A stretch of 64,000 bases of DNA, taken from positions 5,616,157 through 5,680,156 of the forward strand of contig NC_084687.1 in NCBI RefSeq assembly GCF_028389875.1, read 5' to 3'. The DNA comes from Rhea pennata (Eukaryota; Chordata; Aves; Rheiformes; Rheidae). Below, piece after piece: positions 41,276 through 54,590 of the stretch. Each line of letters starts with the position of its first letter. Positions within the stretch are counted from its first letter, which is position 1. The notes below the pieces were generated by a model, which worked only from the letters and a program-made list of their open reading frames with translations, did not search any database and had not been told where the DNA came from. Made by a program: the position numbers and the translations under genes.

Positions 41276-44200
41276 CGCAGCCCCAGAGCCCTGCAGCCCG
41301 CTGCCCACGCAGGCAGAGCAAAGCCAAAGGAAAACATCACACTCGACAAAACACTCCGAAGCCTCTGGGTGCATACTTGGACATTTAAGCAATATTCTCC
41401 CCTACTGCAGCTATCTAAATAAATTAATTACACAACAGTTTTTCTGCTAGTCATCACTGCCCTATTTTGAGGTACAAAGTCCCCTGTCCTCAGCCATGCC
41501 TAAGCAAGCATGTGGGATTTCATAGGTTTACATTACTACAAGCCTTTTAACGAAGAAATTGTTATCAGAGCAAAACAGGGAAAGCAGACAATAAAGCACT
41601 TACCCCAGCAACCTGGAATCGGCAAAGAGAAGAGCAAACCAGTTCTGATGGAAAGTCACCACCCGTAGAGAGCACATGGCTGCCCCACTGCACAGGTCAC
41701 CTGAGCGCCCAAAACAGTGACACGCAACTTGAGATATAATCACTAGCGCTGAGGAGAAGCAGAAAAGTTTCCCAGCAGTTACAGAGCAGACATGGGAAAG
41801 CAGAAGCACTAGCTGTTTTATTGTGTCCACTTTGCAACGCTTTTTCCAAGGGATGAGAAAATAGGAATCAAAATCAGAACTTCTCGTTTCCAGCTAAAGT
41901 GCAGATGCTGCATAACAGGATGCCTGACTCAGCAGCAAGCCAACATGGTACTTTGAATCTTCCACGCTCCAGCACACTGTGGCTCCTAGGGAGGCTGCGA
42001 CATCTCTCACAGGAGAGTTTTGTGATTTCTAGCTTTATTTGGAAAGTTGCAAGAGCCATGGCAGCAGTCAGGTCTTTAGGACCAGCCTGGGGGTGCAGAG
42101 GGTAGTTCTTATACGCTAGCAAAAATCAGTTGCCAGGGCAAAGGCCATGGCTGTCAGACACGCAAGACCACAAATCGAGTTGATTATCAAAGGACCCCTG
42201 GCCAGAAAGAACCTGCTGCGCCCTGCCAAGGTGCTGCCTGGGTGTTCGTTAGCCCAAGCAGCACCCCGAACAGGCTGATTACAGGCTGGCTCACACTGTG
42301 ACAAATTTAACCACAGCAGAAGCTGCTACCACCTAACAGTGAAATCAAACCTTCCTTCATTTTGCCAGAAGTAACATTTGCTGCCATCCACAGTGCTGAG
42401 GCCAGCGCCTAGAAAAGAGGGATGAGAACAACCAGCTAAAACTCCATGCGTGGAAATCCTTAGAGAGCATCAGGCAACAGGCATGCAGCCATACAGTCCC
42501 TTTCACTCCAAGTTTTAGGAGCACGACCTCACGCTCTTCCTCAAAGGATATACTTTGAATCCTAGACACACACAGAACTAATGGCCTCTTTTGTAATCAC
42601 ATGGTAGTTAGTCCATTTTTTCATGGTAATTTTCTGGTCTGCAATTCCAGTTATTTGTGTCCCTGCCGGAGAAGTTTGATGCTAACATATCTCTCAGCAA
42701 GCCCTTTGACCTCCACTGGCAGGTTGGTGGGTTTCTCCCTCTCTGTTTTCTGTCTCTAAAATGAGGTCATGGCTTTGAATGGGACAAAGAGCCTTTGCAG
42801 CGTGAGGAATAGCCTCAAGACAGCTGTGAGTACAGAACCCCCATCAGTCACATCAGACTCTGAGTGCATGAGAAGCAAGCGAGCAGGGCAACAGCCCACG
42901 GCTCTCCTGGGAACAACTTCACCCCCCTGCTCTGAGAAGGGATCATACAACTGCTTACACCGGAGCTGGTGCAAGAACGAATGCGGAAGAGGCGGCCACC
43001 CAGAAAGGTGGTAGAGAATAGAGTAAGGGGGAGAGCATAGAATAAAACTCTCCGAATACTTTGGATTGGGAGCTGCTGTAAAATATCACCGTCCTCTCTG
43101 ACTGCCGGTCTGGCAGAGTTACCCTTTCCATCGTGCATGCCGGCTCCTCAGCCACCCGTGCTCACAATCTACCCTCTCGGCTTAAGCTGCCAGCAGAGGT
43201 GGGTTTACGCCTGTACGCCGGCCCGTCGCAGGGCAGTAAGGTCCCGCTTCTCACAGCAGCCACAGGCCAGCACCTCTGCCAAAGGGACAGGTGAAGAGCA
43301 TGCAAACCGAGAGAGACAGCGCTTCTCTAGGGCACTTTAGGGTCATATTTAAAGAGCACACGTAAGACTCTTGAAGTCGTTCTTATTAGAACAGCAGTTT
43401 TATCTGCCTAAAGTAGCAAAAACTTTGCACAAGCCCTGACCTCTGTTTGTAGCACACCAACTGCTCTGCTGTTAATGAAGGTGCTCGGGTCACTACTGCA
43501 GCTGAAAGTCTTCCCTGCTCTGACACTGACTGGTCATGAGCTCTAGGTCTGAAAACAAGAAATTCTACAGTTTTGTTTCTTCCTCAGATTGTCAAGGTAA
43601 GAAACAAGTAGATTTTACTTCTTGAGAAAGGCAAATTTCACTGAAAGATCTTTATGGGAAATTTAAGAAAAAAGCCTTTTGTTTTTCCTATTCTCATTAT
43701 CAGTTTAAGCTATTATGGACTTTGAGCATATACGGATTTAGCACTGAGCTGTAAACACTTACACGGAGCATGCAGCAGCATGGAATACCTGGAAGAGGAG
43801 TTTTCCACTTTTGAAAAGACAAAGCTGAAATTCCTACAGGAGAAAAAGAGAACATGGCATTTTACTCCCCTGCAATCCTCCAGGAACAGGCACCTAGCTT
43901 CTATTTTAAGGTCTGGGAAGAGTATCAACCTTAAATTATTAGTGTTTTAGTAATTAACAGAGTTCAAGTTCAAAGCTCCCTGGATTTTACAGAGCACTGC
44001 GAGCAGGGGTGGGAACCAGGCCTCCTGTTGCACACGGTTAGTTTCTCGCACTGATACAGTTTACAGACAGCATCTATCAAGATAGACAGGCAGGAAACAG
44101 GTCCGAGCACTGAAGTTATCTAGCAATCACCGAACATCTCTGGTGCAATAGCAGAAGATAAATGAGAGGTCATGCATTTCAGATTATCTGAGAAAAAGCA

Positions 44201-45962
44201 GGGGCCTCTCCACACTGGGCTATCTCCTGCCCATATTTTGGGGTGTAGAGTTTAGTTAGCTATGAGTAAAGCCGAATGCCCCGTGGCATTCCCGCAGCGT
44301 GCTCTGGGTTGCCTTGGGCCAACAGCCAGAGTGCATTGAGGAGGCACAGTGCTGCCTTTGCCCAGCAAAAGCCTGGAAAGGGGTTATCACCAGCAGCATG
44401 CTAGGCCATTCTAGCTGCACATCAGCATGTGCTAACTGGCCTTCACGGTGGTTTCCTGCTCGCGGAGGGGATAGCTAGCATTCCCTGCTCTTGCCCAAAA
44501 GGCTTGTTTGCTGCTATCAACATCGGCTGCAGACAGTGATGAATGGGAGTACGTGGGGGCAGCACAAATATAGGCTGTGTTCACAGAAATCAAAGATGAA
44601 AGAGGCCCTGTTGAATCATCTTCCCCGAGGCTGCCTCAGGACTGTTCCCAACAGCACATTCTCCAGTGATCTGTCCAGTCCAGTTGGATGGATCTCAAGC
44701 ACTAAGGTTGCAAGAACTTCCCCTGTTCTTATGTCAGTCCCTGTGTAATTTCGCTGCCCTCCTTTTCATATGCATGGTCAGGCCCCTCTCCTGACCACAC
44801 TTAGCCACACTTCTAACCCTAGCTTTAGTCACATCTTACGAAAAGCCACCCTTCCTGGCTCATTAATTGCTCAGTCGGCCTTGGCCGTAGCACAGCAGCC
44901 CTTTGTTCTAGCCTTGCTCCAGCTGCTTCCGCCGCCCCTCACACATAGGAGTCATTTGTCATAAACATCCCCAAATGCACCTCTGGAGTCCAAAAGCAAC
45001 AGCGCCCATACAAAGTCCTCTCCTGTCGCACCAACAGCCAGTACCTGGTACACACAGACAGTGCCTTGGAAAGCCACTGTCATCTCCTTGTTCCTTTGTG
45101 CTCCCTCTCTTTGTATTTATGAATCGTCTCTAGCCCCGACCTACAGGGAAGCTTTCTCTATGAGCAGAACAATCCTTTATTTTGTTTGCCTCATTCCAAG
45201 CAAAGTGAGAATTTTTTCCAGAATCCAGCACAGCAACATAAGTACACCATGCAGGCAGGATGAGCGCTAACAGAGGACACTTGGTAAGAGCAGCTTCAGC
45301 CAAGCTTTGTAGATCCCTGAAACATCTTGGGTTCCCCTTCTTCAAACAGAAGATCACACCAAAGACTGTCATTGCCTTCTGCCTTGGGGTGCAATAAGAG
45401 CAGCTTGACACCCTGGATCTGCGGCAGACTCTCCTTACCAACGGCAGAGTACAGCCCAGCACTTCCAGAGTATCGCTGACACAAACAGCACAAAAGCACC
45501 AGCAGGTAACTCACGCACAGGTTCGAGTAACATGGAGTTTTTTAGTCTCCACTCAGAGGAGGAGGAGAACAGAGTGAGTATGTTTACATCCATTTCAAAT
45601 CCAACTGAAGAGCCAGTTCAGTACACTGCTTCTAAGTTAGAAACAGGCAATTGGGAGGAGATGGAGGAATAGCATTAGATTTGAGGTTTGACCACCACTT
45701 CAGCTTCTTTGACGCAGCAGGTCAGATCCCAGCAGGAGTTACCCCTAATGTTTCAAAAAAGAAAGCGTGATCCTTGGATTTTATTGCATGCACCATTTCA
45801 CAGAAAATCTTAACTCATAAATCTAAAGCGAGATTCAGATGTTATCCACAACTAAGAACACATCATTCCTGAAATTGGCTCTGGCCTGTTCCACAAGAAT
45901 ATTAATGATTTCTGAGTTCTGAAAACTTGCACAGATTTGAGTCACTGCACTCATTACACTCA

Positions 45963-45990
45963 TTATATATATATATATATTTTTTTTTTT
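45963..45990. repeat. (TA)n followed by a T run
   Basis: About eight TA units followed by about ten T. Confidence 0.9.
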
Positions 45991-48900
45991 CCTTTTTGAA
46001 GTCCTAGCAACCAAGGCAAGCAATCATGAAGAACTTCAGCCTCCAACAGAATGAAGGTGGAGGGAAAAAAAAATCGATTCCCTTGATTAAAGAACAAAAC
46101 AGACCTCACAAACCAGAAAGGCTGTCCATCATTGCTTTAATTTTTTTTTTTTTTTTTTAATATACCTCGTTATTTTTCTATAGGCCATCCTTACGTCTCT
46201 TGACTACCCCAAAATTAGCAATTACATGAATTTAGTTGCAACTTACCCAAAGTTGATTCTTTCTGAAATAGGCAGTGTTGGTGCTGCGTGTTACTCTAGC
46301 AAGGTTTCCCTTAGATCTAAGGCAGGCATAGGCTCTTGGCAACTGGACTAGAAACAGCTTCTTTTACTGCATGTGCAGTAAACATAAAGAGGAGGAAAAA
46401 AGCTGTTCAGAGCCACAATTCAAGCACCTGCTTACTGCTGTGTGCGTTCCAGCCTCCCTCCAACACTGAGACAAAGAAGCCATTCGGGCCACATTCCTAC
46501 ACTGCATTTCTTATTTTGCCAGACAATATTCATGGGGGTCTGTTTCTCCTCTTATGCAGGCTGGCAAAATGTTAAACAAATATTTTTGAACTGCAAGAGG
46601 AACTGACACTTCAGGATAGGAAAACAAGGAGGAAAGGCACAAATTTGAGGACCTCCAAGGAACAGTGTGCATACAAATAATAATAAAATGGTGATTTATA
46701 GACCCATTTAGTTATGTTTTCTGAACAAGCAACCCAATGGCTAAGTTGCTGGACACATCAGCAACTTTCTGCAGCTCTGTAACACAAGATCATATTCAAA
46801 GATTCCTACAGCAGCAAAAAGCAACAGCAGCACAAGAAACCCAACAGATTTCAAGGACTATATAGGCTCAACACATTCAGAGTCTTAGACAGAGACAAAT
46901 GTAGTTTGATTGAACTAATCAAGTCAACATTGAAAACGCTTGACAACTGTTTAAAAGCTCCTCGTGACTCCCTTGCCACACTCAGCACAAACTCGATTAT
47001 GAGTTTTGCTGCACAGCTGAAGGGTCACAGGGCTCTGCAGCTTGGCTGTCTAGGGCTTGCTGCAGTTAAAAGTAGCTGTCTTGTGCTGATTGTCCTCCAC
47101 CTCCTGCAGAAGCCACAGCGCATGATCATATGATGGAATTATTTGGAAGAGGCAAGCAGAGGCGAAAGATTTGCCACGTAAAAGTTTTTTCTTTCTGCCT
47201 ATCTGTCTCCACACCCATCTGCCACTTCCTTCTCCACAACTACAAGGCTTTACACCTCTTATTGCCTGGTCACCCCTGCCACTGTCTGCAGTCTCTCTGG
47301 TACTTTTGCTTTTGCTCCCTTCTAGCTTTGAATCCATTGCAACTCTCCACAACTTTCACCCAATAGGTCAAACGTTTTTCTTTATGTTGCCTTAGCCAAG
47401 ATAAGGAGATAGCAACACACACATTAAAGACAACCCAGAACAGTCAACTACCAAAACAAGACACTCCTTGGATGAACTGCTCCAACGTGGAAAAAGGTGA
47501 AGGGTAGACACAAACAGATGTTACTCACACTGCTTATGGCTCATCTGAAAAGTTCTCCAATATCATTGTGACAAGAATGGCATAAACCCCTGAAGAAAGT
47601 GAAGTCAGAGGAGGCCTAACTTATATCCATTGCTGCATATGAAATATATTTAAACTGCCGAAGAGCACACACCATCTATTAAAAAATAAATAAAATTAAA
47701 AAAAAAAAGCCTATTAACAAGTTACCTTGTAATGTCCATTACCTGATTTTCTTCTCATTTAAGCAAGCTCCTAGCACTGGTCAACCCTAGATCCTAAACT
47801 GAATGGACAAATAGTCAGCCTAGATCAAACCTACCACTAGTAAAGTCTAGGTAGAAATACATATACTCAGCCATATTCTCAAGTTCTCTGCCACATCAGC
47901 AGTCTGCAGTACTCCTTCAAAAATATTTCTAAGGAGTAATTGGGAAACTACTCAAGGCATAACTCTCCATGCCGATTCTTACCAAGGTAGAACTATGAAA
48001 GCTAAATATTAAAACTGATATAATTTGGTAGATTAAAAACATCATGTATAAAGACCACTTTCATAGCACATCTGTGTTTTTCCTTTCTTCTGTATTTTCC
48101 TCAGAAGTAATTCACAAAGCCCTCACAGCTCCTTGGGGACTCAACACAAAAGGCACTGGGTTAGGATTCTCCGAGTGAAACGGGCATATCACAGACAGGC
48201 TGATATTTCCAAAGAGGCTTTGCAAAATGACACATAAGCAGCTCCACATGTCTGAAGAGCTGTTTTTTCCCCATCGCTTCATTGTTCCATAGATTTGACA
48301 CTTTTAGGACCATTTTCTTTGGTCCATAGTCTGGACCAAAGCTTCTACTGGAAATTTCGCTACAAAATTGAACCCCTAAGATTGTTCTTTCAGGGAGCAC
48401 TCACGATACCATCAACCATATGAGTCCAGTCATCAAAATAAATTCCATAAGGAGACATCAGTCAGAGGAGAGATGTAACTCAGAAGAAAAACACTGCCAC
48501 TTGAGAGCTTCAGAGAAATAAACGATTTGGTGAAAAGGTTAGAAAATACAGCCTTTGGTCTTTTTAAAAAAATCTTTGCTATCTCAGCAATCATTTCAGC
48601 AATTTCAGCTTCTCCTGCCACGAATACAGTACACCTCACTGCTGACAGAAATTGACTGCAAACTTTCACAAAGATGGCGCTGATAAAGTTTGTTTGGAAC
48701 ACATTGTAGTAGCTACTATTAATCTGTTATATTACAGTGATGATAACCTGAGATAAGATTCTGTTAAAATACTGTTTTGTTCTCATATAATGTTATCATT
48801 TCTTCTGGGCAGCTTCTTTAGAGAGCCATGTTGCTTTGACCTTCTAGCAACAGGTAGATGTCATGAGACACCTTGAAGTTCAGGTGCTTTAATCAGAACC

Positions 48901-50184
48901 TTTAAAAGATGGCAAGACAGTCTCATGGAAAACATTGCACAGGCTGTGTGCATGACAAGCTGTATGGAAATACACCCACCAGCAGTCAGTGTAGAAAAAA
49001 ACCTCAAGCTTTTCTTATACAAGAAGTTTTATACTACATCCTAAGACCAGTTTATGCATTGAAATGCAGGGATTTATATCACTTACAAAGCTCTCATTTA
49101 ATTTACTATTAATTCTAGAGATTCTTTTTTTATCCATATCAAATTTCTAATCCCATAAGCCAATGCTCTTGGCTTCCACAATGTTTTGTGGTAATAAGTT
49201 CCAGAGTTTAATGCAGAGCCTGAAATCTAAGCACAGGGCTGGGGATCTGAAATTCCTGGCTCCTCTGCTGCAGCCACTCCCTGTGGAGTGGCAGAACTAC
49301 CAGGGAGCTACACATGATGCAAGAAAGTCCAGGTAGCGCCACACATTAAAATAAGAAGATAAATAAACAAATAATAGAAAACATTTAAAGGTTAGTATGT
49401 GTTTTTCAGGTGTATCTGCTTGATTTCAGTGCCCAAGTAATCTGGGTGCTTTTGAAGTTCTTACTCATGTTCTATTTCTATAAATTCCTAATGATGCTAC
49501 TGTTACACATACAAATCCCGTTCTCTCCAACCCACGTCTACAACAGTAGGACTACAACAGTACCAGAACTGGATCTGGCTTGAGTGTGGTCAATTTTTCT
49601 GTACTGCTCACAAGTTTGTTGGATCTAGATGTGGAACAGAAAAGCAGTTCCTGAAATGTTTCTCCTCCAATTTTGCCTTTTTTTTTTTAACAGAAACATC
49701 AAAATCAAGTGTTAAGTCTGACCACCACCAGCATGAAAGTATTAATTTATCCTAATGCTTTTCTCTTCTTCTCGAAACTGTCATGTCATGGGGAGACAGG
49801 TTTGTACCACGAACAATTAAGGCATCTTTACCATCGAAGTCTCCGATCGCACCAAAGTTAGCAACCCTATGAAATATTCACGTTGTGACATTTAGGCACC
49901 AAGTTTAAGGCGGCAGCCTCCTCAAGCTCCCTCTGCAGCTGAAAGAGAGGGACAGGCTATCCCGCTAGCAAATCTAAGCAGAGCTTACAGTTAGGCACAA
50001 CGAGAATTTCTTCCCGTCGTGTGCTTGCTTCCGCTGATTCCAGGCGCGGACTGACCTGCTCCTGCAAGGCTGCTGGCTTTCTGGAAGTCCACGTTCACCG
50101 CACGCTTCCCAAGCACTGTTGCCGCTCGATGCTCTTTAGCATCACCTCGGTCACGACAGCAAGGAGAATCTGTAAGGAGGAGAA

Positions 50185-50690
50185 GCGCTGCGGAAAGCTC
50201 GCCCCGCGCCCGCCCCGCTCCGCTCCGCGGCCCCACCTGCCGCCGCCGCCTCCCGCCCGCGCCGCTCTTCGCTTCTCGGCGGCGAGCTAACGCCGCTCGC
50301 CCGGCCCGCGGGCAGCAGCCGAGGCGGAGCCGCGTCCAGGGGCCGGCGGCGGCGCTGCAGCGGCCCCGGGCAGCGCCCGTCAAAGCGGGAGCCGGAGCCG
50401 CGGGCGGCCGCCGGGCAGCCGCATCCCCGCTCGGGCTCCGGGCGGCCCGCGGGCTCCCTCGGCGGCCCCCGCTCCGCCGCCGCCGCCGCCGGTTAAATGG
50501 GCAGGTCGGGGCCCGGCAGGGAGCATGCGCCGCCGCGGGCGGAGCGGGGCGCCCGGGGGCCCTGCCCGCTCCCCCCCCCGGCCGCCTCCCTCCCGCCGGG
50601 CGCCCCCGGCTCCCCCGCGGGCCGCGCTCTGCCCCGGGGCGGGGGGGGGGCGAAAGCGCGCAGGGAGCCGCGGGCACGCTTGCGGTGAAC
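50185..50690. promoter_or_regulatory. Strong CpG island, candidate promoter and first exon of SLC45A3
   Basis: The most CpG-dense stretch of the window, including a CCG run at about 50472-50492 and G/C homopolymers. On the minus strand, donors follow at GGAGCAG|GTCAGT (near 50060) and GACCGAG|GTGATG (near 50146). These suit a non-coding first exon spliced to the strong acceptor at 32225. The resulting intron of about 18 kb resembles the long first intron I recall for human SLC45A3. The 228-residue Arg/Pro/Ala-rich open frame on the minus strand here matches no family I know and is probably not a protein. It could instead serve an unseen neighbour. Confidence 0.5.
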
Positions 50691-51892
50691 TCCTAGAGAG
50701 AACATCACTAACTTGAGCTTGGGAAAGAAAAAAAAAAACAAAAAACAACATTTCTTTTGTCTTGCTGGGGAATTAATTACCCACAGCGTAAGTAGCTGCT
50801 TGTTTTGTTTGGTTTTCCTAATCTATTCATTATTTGTAATTGCTTGGATTGTATGCAAATAGATCCTGTGCTCTGGGAAGCTCATGACCTGGCCCCCAGA
50901 CATTATTCGTGGTAGATGACTGCTTAAAAATCACATAAATTCTCCTTCTCGGACATTCTATACACTCACATAGATACTACATACTGACTAGATCTCTCCA
51001 ATTTGTCCAATAATGGCTGAACAGAATGATTTGGAGGAAGAATGAATGCTATTATTCGTGCTTACAGCCTCAGAGATGAGCACCCTTAGAAGGAGCAGCC
51101 TTCCTTAAACATCTGCATCTACAAATGTCTTTTTGTGTGAACAGTCAGGAGCAGAGGATAGGAAAAATGAGACAAGAATGCAGTTGACAAAACCAGCTGT
51201 TCTTAAACTGATGTTTACAAATGCTAGGGACAGTTCCTCAGCTGAGAGGTCATCAAAAGACTTGTGCAAGTTTGCACTATTTAAAGATTCAGCCTTTCTG
51301 TTTTGCAACATAACTCATCCAGCTCTAGCAGTTCTAGTTACTTTTAATCTTCACACGGTCCCTCCTTTGAGTGACTTTGTACCTTTCAAGGTTAAAAACC
51401 CTGCTTCCCTGTCACATCTCAGCTTGGATCAGGAGGACAGTCTTGTTTTCACTATAAGCAGCTGTTCCCTCCTAAACTTTGCTGAAAGGACTCTCCCTAC
51501 ATGAGAAAAGCAGAGAAGCACCTGCATTTGTTGTCACTTGAACCGATGACAACTCACTCACTCACCTGGGTGGCTGACAAGGAGAAATGCCACTGCTGTT
51601 TCCTGCAGAAAGATTTTGGCAGTCCGGATGCTGCTAGAAATTCATTTAAAAACAAACCTAAAGAGTTAGGTTATGGCTTAAGTTTGTAAAATGCCAGAGC
51701 CCAAATTTGGGTGGGGAGAGCTGCTCCCATTTTCTAGTCAGGGGAATTCACAAGCAACCAAATAGCTACCAGTATTTTTTTTTTCCCCTCCTCTGAAGTG
51801 ACCGAATGATACACTCTTGGCTGGAGCATATGATTAAGTAGGTGGATTCCCAAATACCGAGCCTGCAGTATCTGAGCTCTGGAAGCTTAGCG

Positions 51893-51992
51893 TTGCAGGG
51901 CTCAGTGGTTAGAGAGGCAACAAGCGGTCAGGCCTTCTATCTTCTATTCCCAGCTCTACCTGACTCACTGCGTGACACTGGTTCAAACACAA
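51893..51992. mobile_element. MIR-like SINE relic, 5' and core part
   Basis: GGCTCAGTGGTTAGAGAGGC, then CTATTCCCAGCTCTACCTGA and CTCACTGCGTGACACTGG match the MIR order from the tRNA-like head into the core. Plus orientation. Confidence 0.65.
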
Positions 51993-52004
51993 GCAGCCAA
52001 TTTA

Positions 52005-52033
52005 AAAACAAACAAAACAAACAAACAAAAAAC
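52005..52033. repeat. (AAAC)n simple repeat
   Basis: AAAC-type units ending in a short run of C. It immediately follows a MIR-like fragment and may have grown from its tail. Confidence 0.85.
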
Positions 52034-54499
52034 CCCCACCAACCCTGGAGGCTGCGATGGTGCATATTCATGGACAGTCACCAAACGGAGGCTCTGCTCA
52101 TTTCAGAGTGCTGTCTGCAGTGCATCAGCACCGTTTGCATAGACCAGTTCTGTTAACCCTTGCTTTGCAAGTAGGAAGAGCATAATAGCAGCTTAATATA
52201 TCATCTACTCTACACTAGTAACGGGGCAGGTCACAGAAAGCATTGCTTATTACCTTCAAAAGTCACGAGCTAGATGAACATTTCTGTTCAGCAGCAGTAC
52301 CAAACAGCCAAGATCTCCTGGAGATGTACAGAGTTTGTGCCTCTCAATCAGTGGTCCAGATTAGGGACAGGAGTCCTTTCACTGTTAACAGGTCACATTC
52401 CTTAGATTTACCAGATAGAAATTGGGTTTAACTATGTCTTAATGAAAGATGAGATTCTGGGTCACAACAGAACAGATGAGGACAAGTGATACTCTGCTGT
52501 ACTCCACACTAGCTCATTCATGCCTCAGTCATAGACTCCTAGCACCTATGACCACCAGGCCAGAAGAATTTCCCATAAACTGAGGCCCCATATAAGTTAA
52601 TGGCTACTCATATATTTCAACCTTCCTATCTATCACATTTTCCCATTAGTAAAGTAGTGATAACTGTATTTACCCAAACAAACACTTGGTAATTCCTTGA
52701 TAAAGGCTCTAGTTGGTACAAGGTATCATTATTGCAATAATCCCTCTTGGAATTCCAGTCAGCACTCTGCCTTTCTGTAGGAAGCATCCATGGATTCTAA
52801 ATGCAGGTAAATGCAGCTGTTTCATCCCTCTTCAGCAGGGCATTTTCAGCTTAATTTAAACCACCTCTTTAGTTTGCCCTTCTGCTGCACAGGACTAGCT
52901 CCATGATGACTGCCATGCCAAGCTGGGGCTTGAAGGATGCCTGCCTGGTATGAGGCATGCGCAGAGAACTCAGCGCTCTTCCGCATGGTTTTTCTTTGCA
53001 CAGCCTTTGCCCCTTCCTCTACATATTGTCGCTGCTTTCATTTACTACCTCTTGTCCATGGTTATGCTTTCTTTTAAGTTGACAGAAAGGCATCAGTTCT
53101 GTTTAGATGAAGGGGGAGAGGGGGAAAAAAAAAGGAATCCTGTGGAGGAATAAACACTGGAAGTTACAGCCAGTCAGAGACATACATGAGACAGGTTAAG
53201 GGAGCAGCAGCACATCAGTGACAGCACTTGCATAGCTGTGTGCAAGCACAGCCAGCGTCCCAGACAGGGACAGCTGCAACAAGAGCTTTCTCACTGCTCC
53301 GCTTCTCACAAATGGATATCCCTATGCAGAGCTGGAGTGGCGGTTTCCAGGATACTGATGCTTGCCTGAGGGGACTGAGCTGAGGCCTTCTACAGTCAGT
53401 TCATAATTTTGCCAGAGGGAAAGAAGGCACGTTCTACCTGGGGGAGTGAAATACTTAAGGCAACATATGGAACTTCCAGTCCTCCCCACTCAGGTCCTCT
53501 TTCCCCTCACTGCAGTTTTACGGCCCTCAGGCCTGCCAGACAACAGTGACTGCCCACTACTGAACAAGACTGTGCTTGGAAGGAATAGGCACTTCCTGAG
53601 CCCTCTTACACACTCCTGTAACTCTTTTACCAACCAACCAAGAATTTCAGAGCACAGTAGACATTTTCCTGTTGTAGGGTTCAATGCTTACAGCTGCTGA
53701 GGACCCCAGGCCTGTCAGAGAAGCACTTTGGCAAGAGTCCTATGAGATCTTTCACGGGATCAGCTTGGGGAGGGGGAAGAGAAAGTGAGGAAATCAGACC
53801 ACATACTTGGGAACCTAACCATGTAAGTAGGAACCTGACTGTTCAAATCACTGGCTTCAGAAGGCAAAATCCTGGGCTTATAAATGGAGGCAATCACTTT
53901 GCTGGAGCAGGGCCAGAAGACTCAGAACTCTGTAGGACTGAGTCGTCATGGGAATCAGCAAATTAGATTAATCTATCAAGAGGGGGAATAGAGAGTCAAC
54001 TGCTGCCTCAGCTGCTCATGCCCGATTAGATCACAGCACAGATTTGCCCTGGTCTTATCTCTATCTCGTGTACCCAGCCAAGCGGAGCCCACAGTATCTG
54101 CTAGAATCTTGACATGGACTAGACCCCATCGCATGTGGCAAATAAAGCAAGGAGCCAGAGAGCACAAGGAGAGCGCCTGTGCACGCAACTTGACCCTGGC
54201 TCCAGGGTGTGGTATGGCAGCTCGGACTCTTGCAGCAGCTTCTCAGAGATGGGGATACTCAGTCCCAGGCTCCTCTATAGATCTTAATTCTGCTGCACAG
54301 AGGGATCTCATGGCTAATCTAATTTACTCTGGAAGCCACAGTAGCCCCAAACTGGCCAAAAGCAGCTGTAAGCCCATCTTGCACTTCAATTACAGAAAAT
54401 GTGGGTTCCAAACTTGACTGCAAACTTTCTGCTGACTCGTAACACAACCTTTTGCTCTCTGCAAGTGGAGAAAATAAACCTTCCCTCAGCACTACACCC

Positions 54500-54590
54500 A
54501 GGGACGGAGGTTAGAAGCGACTATTTACAGAGCACTCAGATACCAAGCTGGAAAAGTGCTAGAGAAATACAAAGCAGAAACATACTTTGG
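54500..54590. mobile_element. Ancient SINE/LINE tail relic
   Basis: ACAGAGCACTCAGATACCAA then GTGCTAGAGAAATACAAAGC resembles the same retroposon tail as at 13.4 kb. Diverged. Confidence 0.4.

Larger units (their letters stand above)
32225..50000. other. Gene-poor stretch, probable long first intron of SLC45A3
   Basis: No coding exon is recognised on either strand apart from the weak candidate at 32519-32627. If the first exon of SLC45A3 lies in the 50-kb CpG island, this whole stretch is intronic. It contains the 41.0-kb island, several MIR-like relics (clearest near 34045-34135) and AT-rich low-complexity tracts at 40411-40435, 45963-45990 and 46140-46160. Confidence 0.45.

Noticed and set aside
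49991-50677. 228-codon minus-strand open frame
   Set aside because: It lies in the CpG island and is Arg/Pro/Ala/Gly-rich through base composition. There is no domain, and the other frames are equally open.
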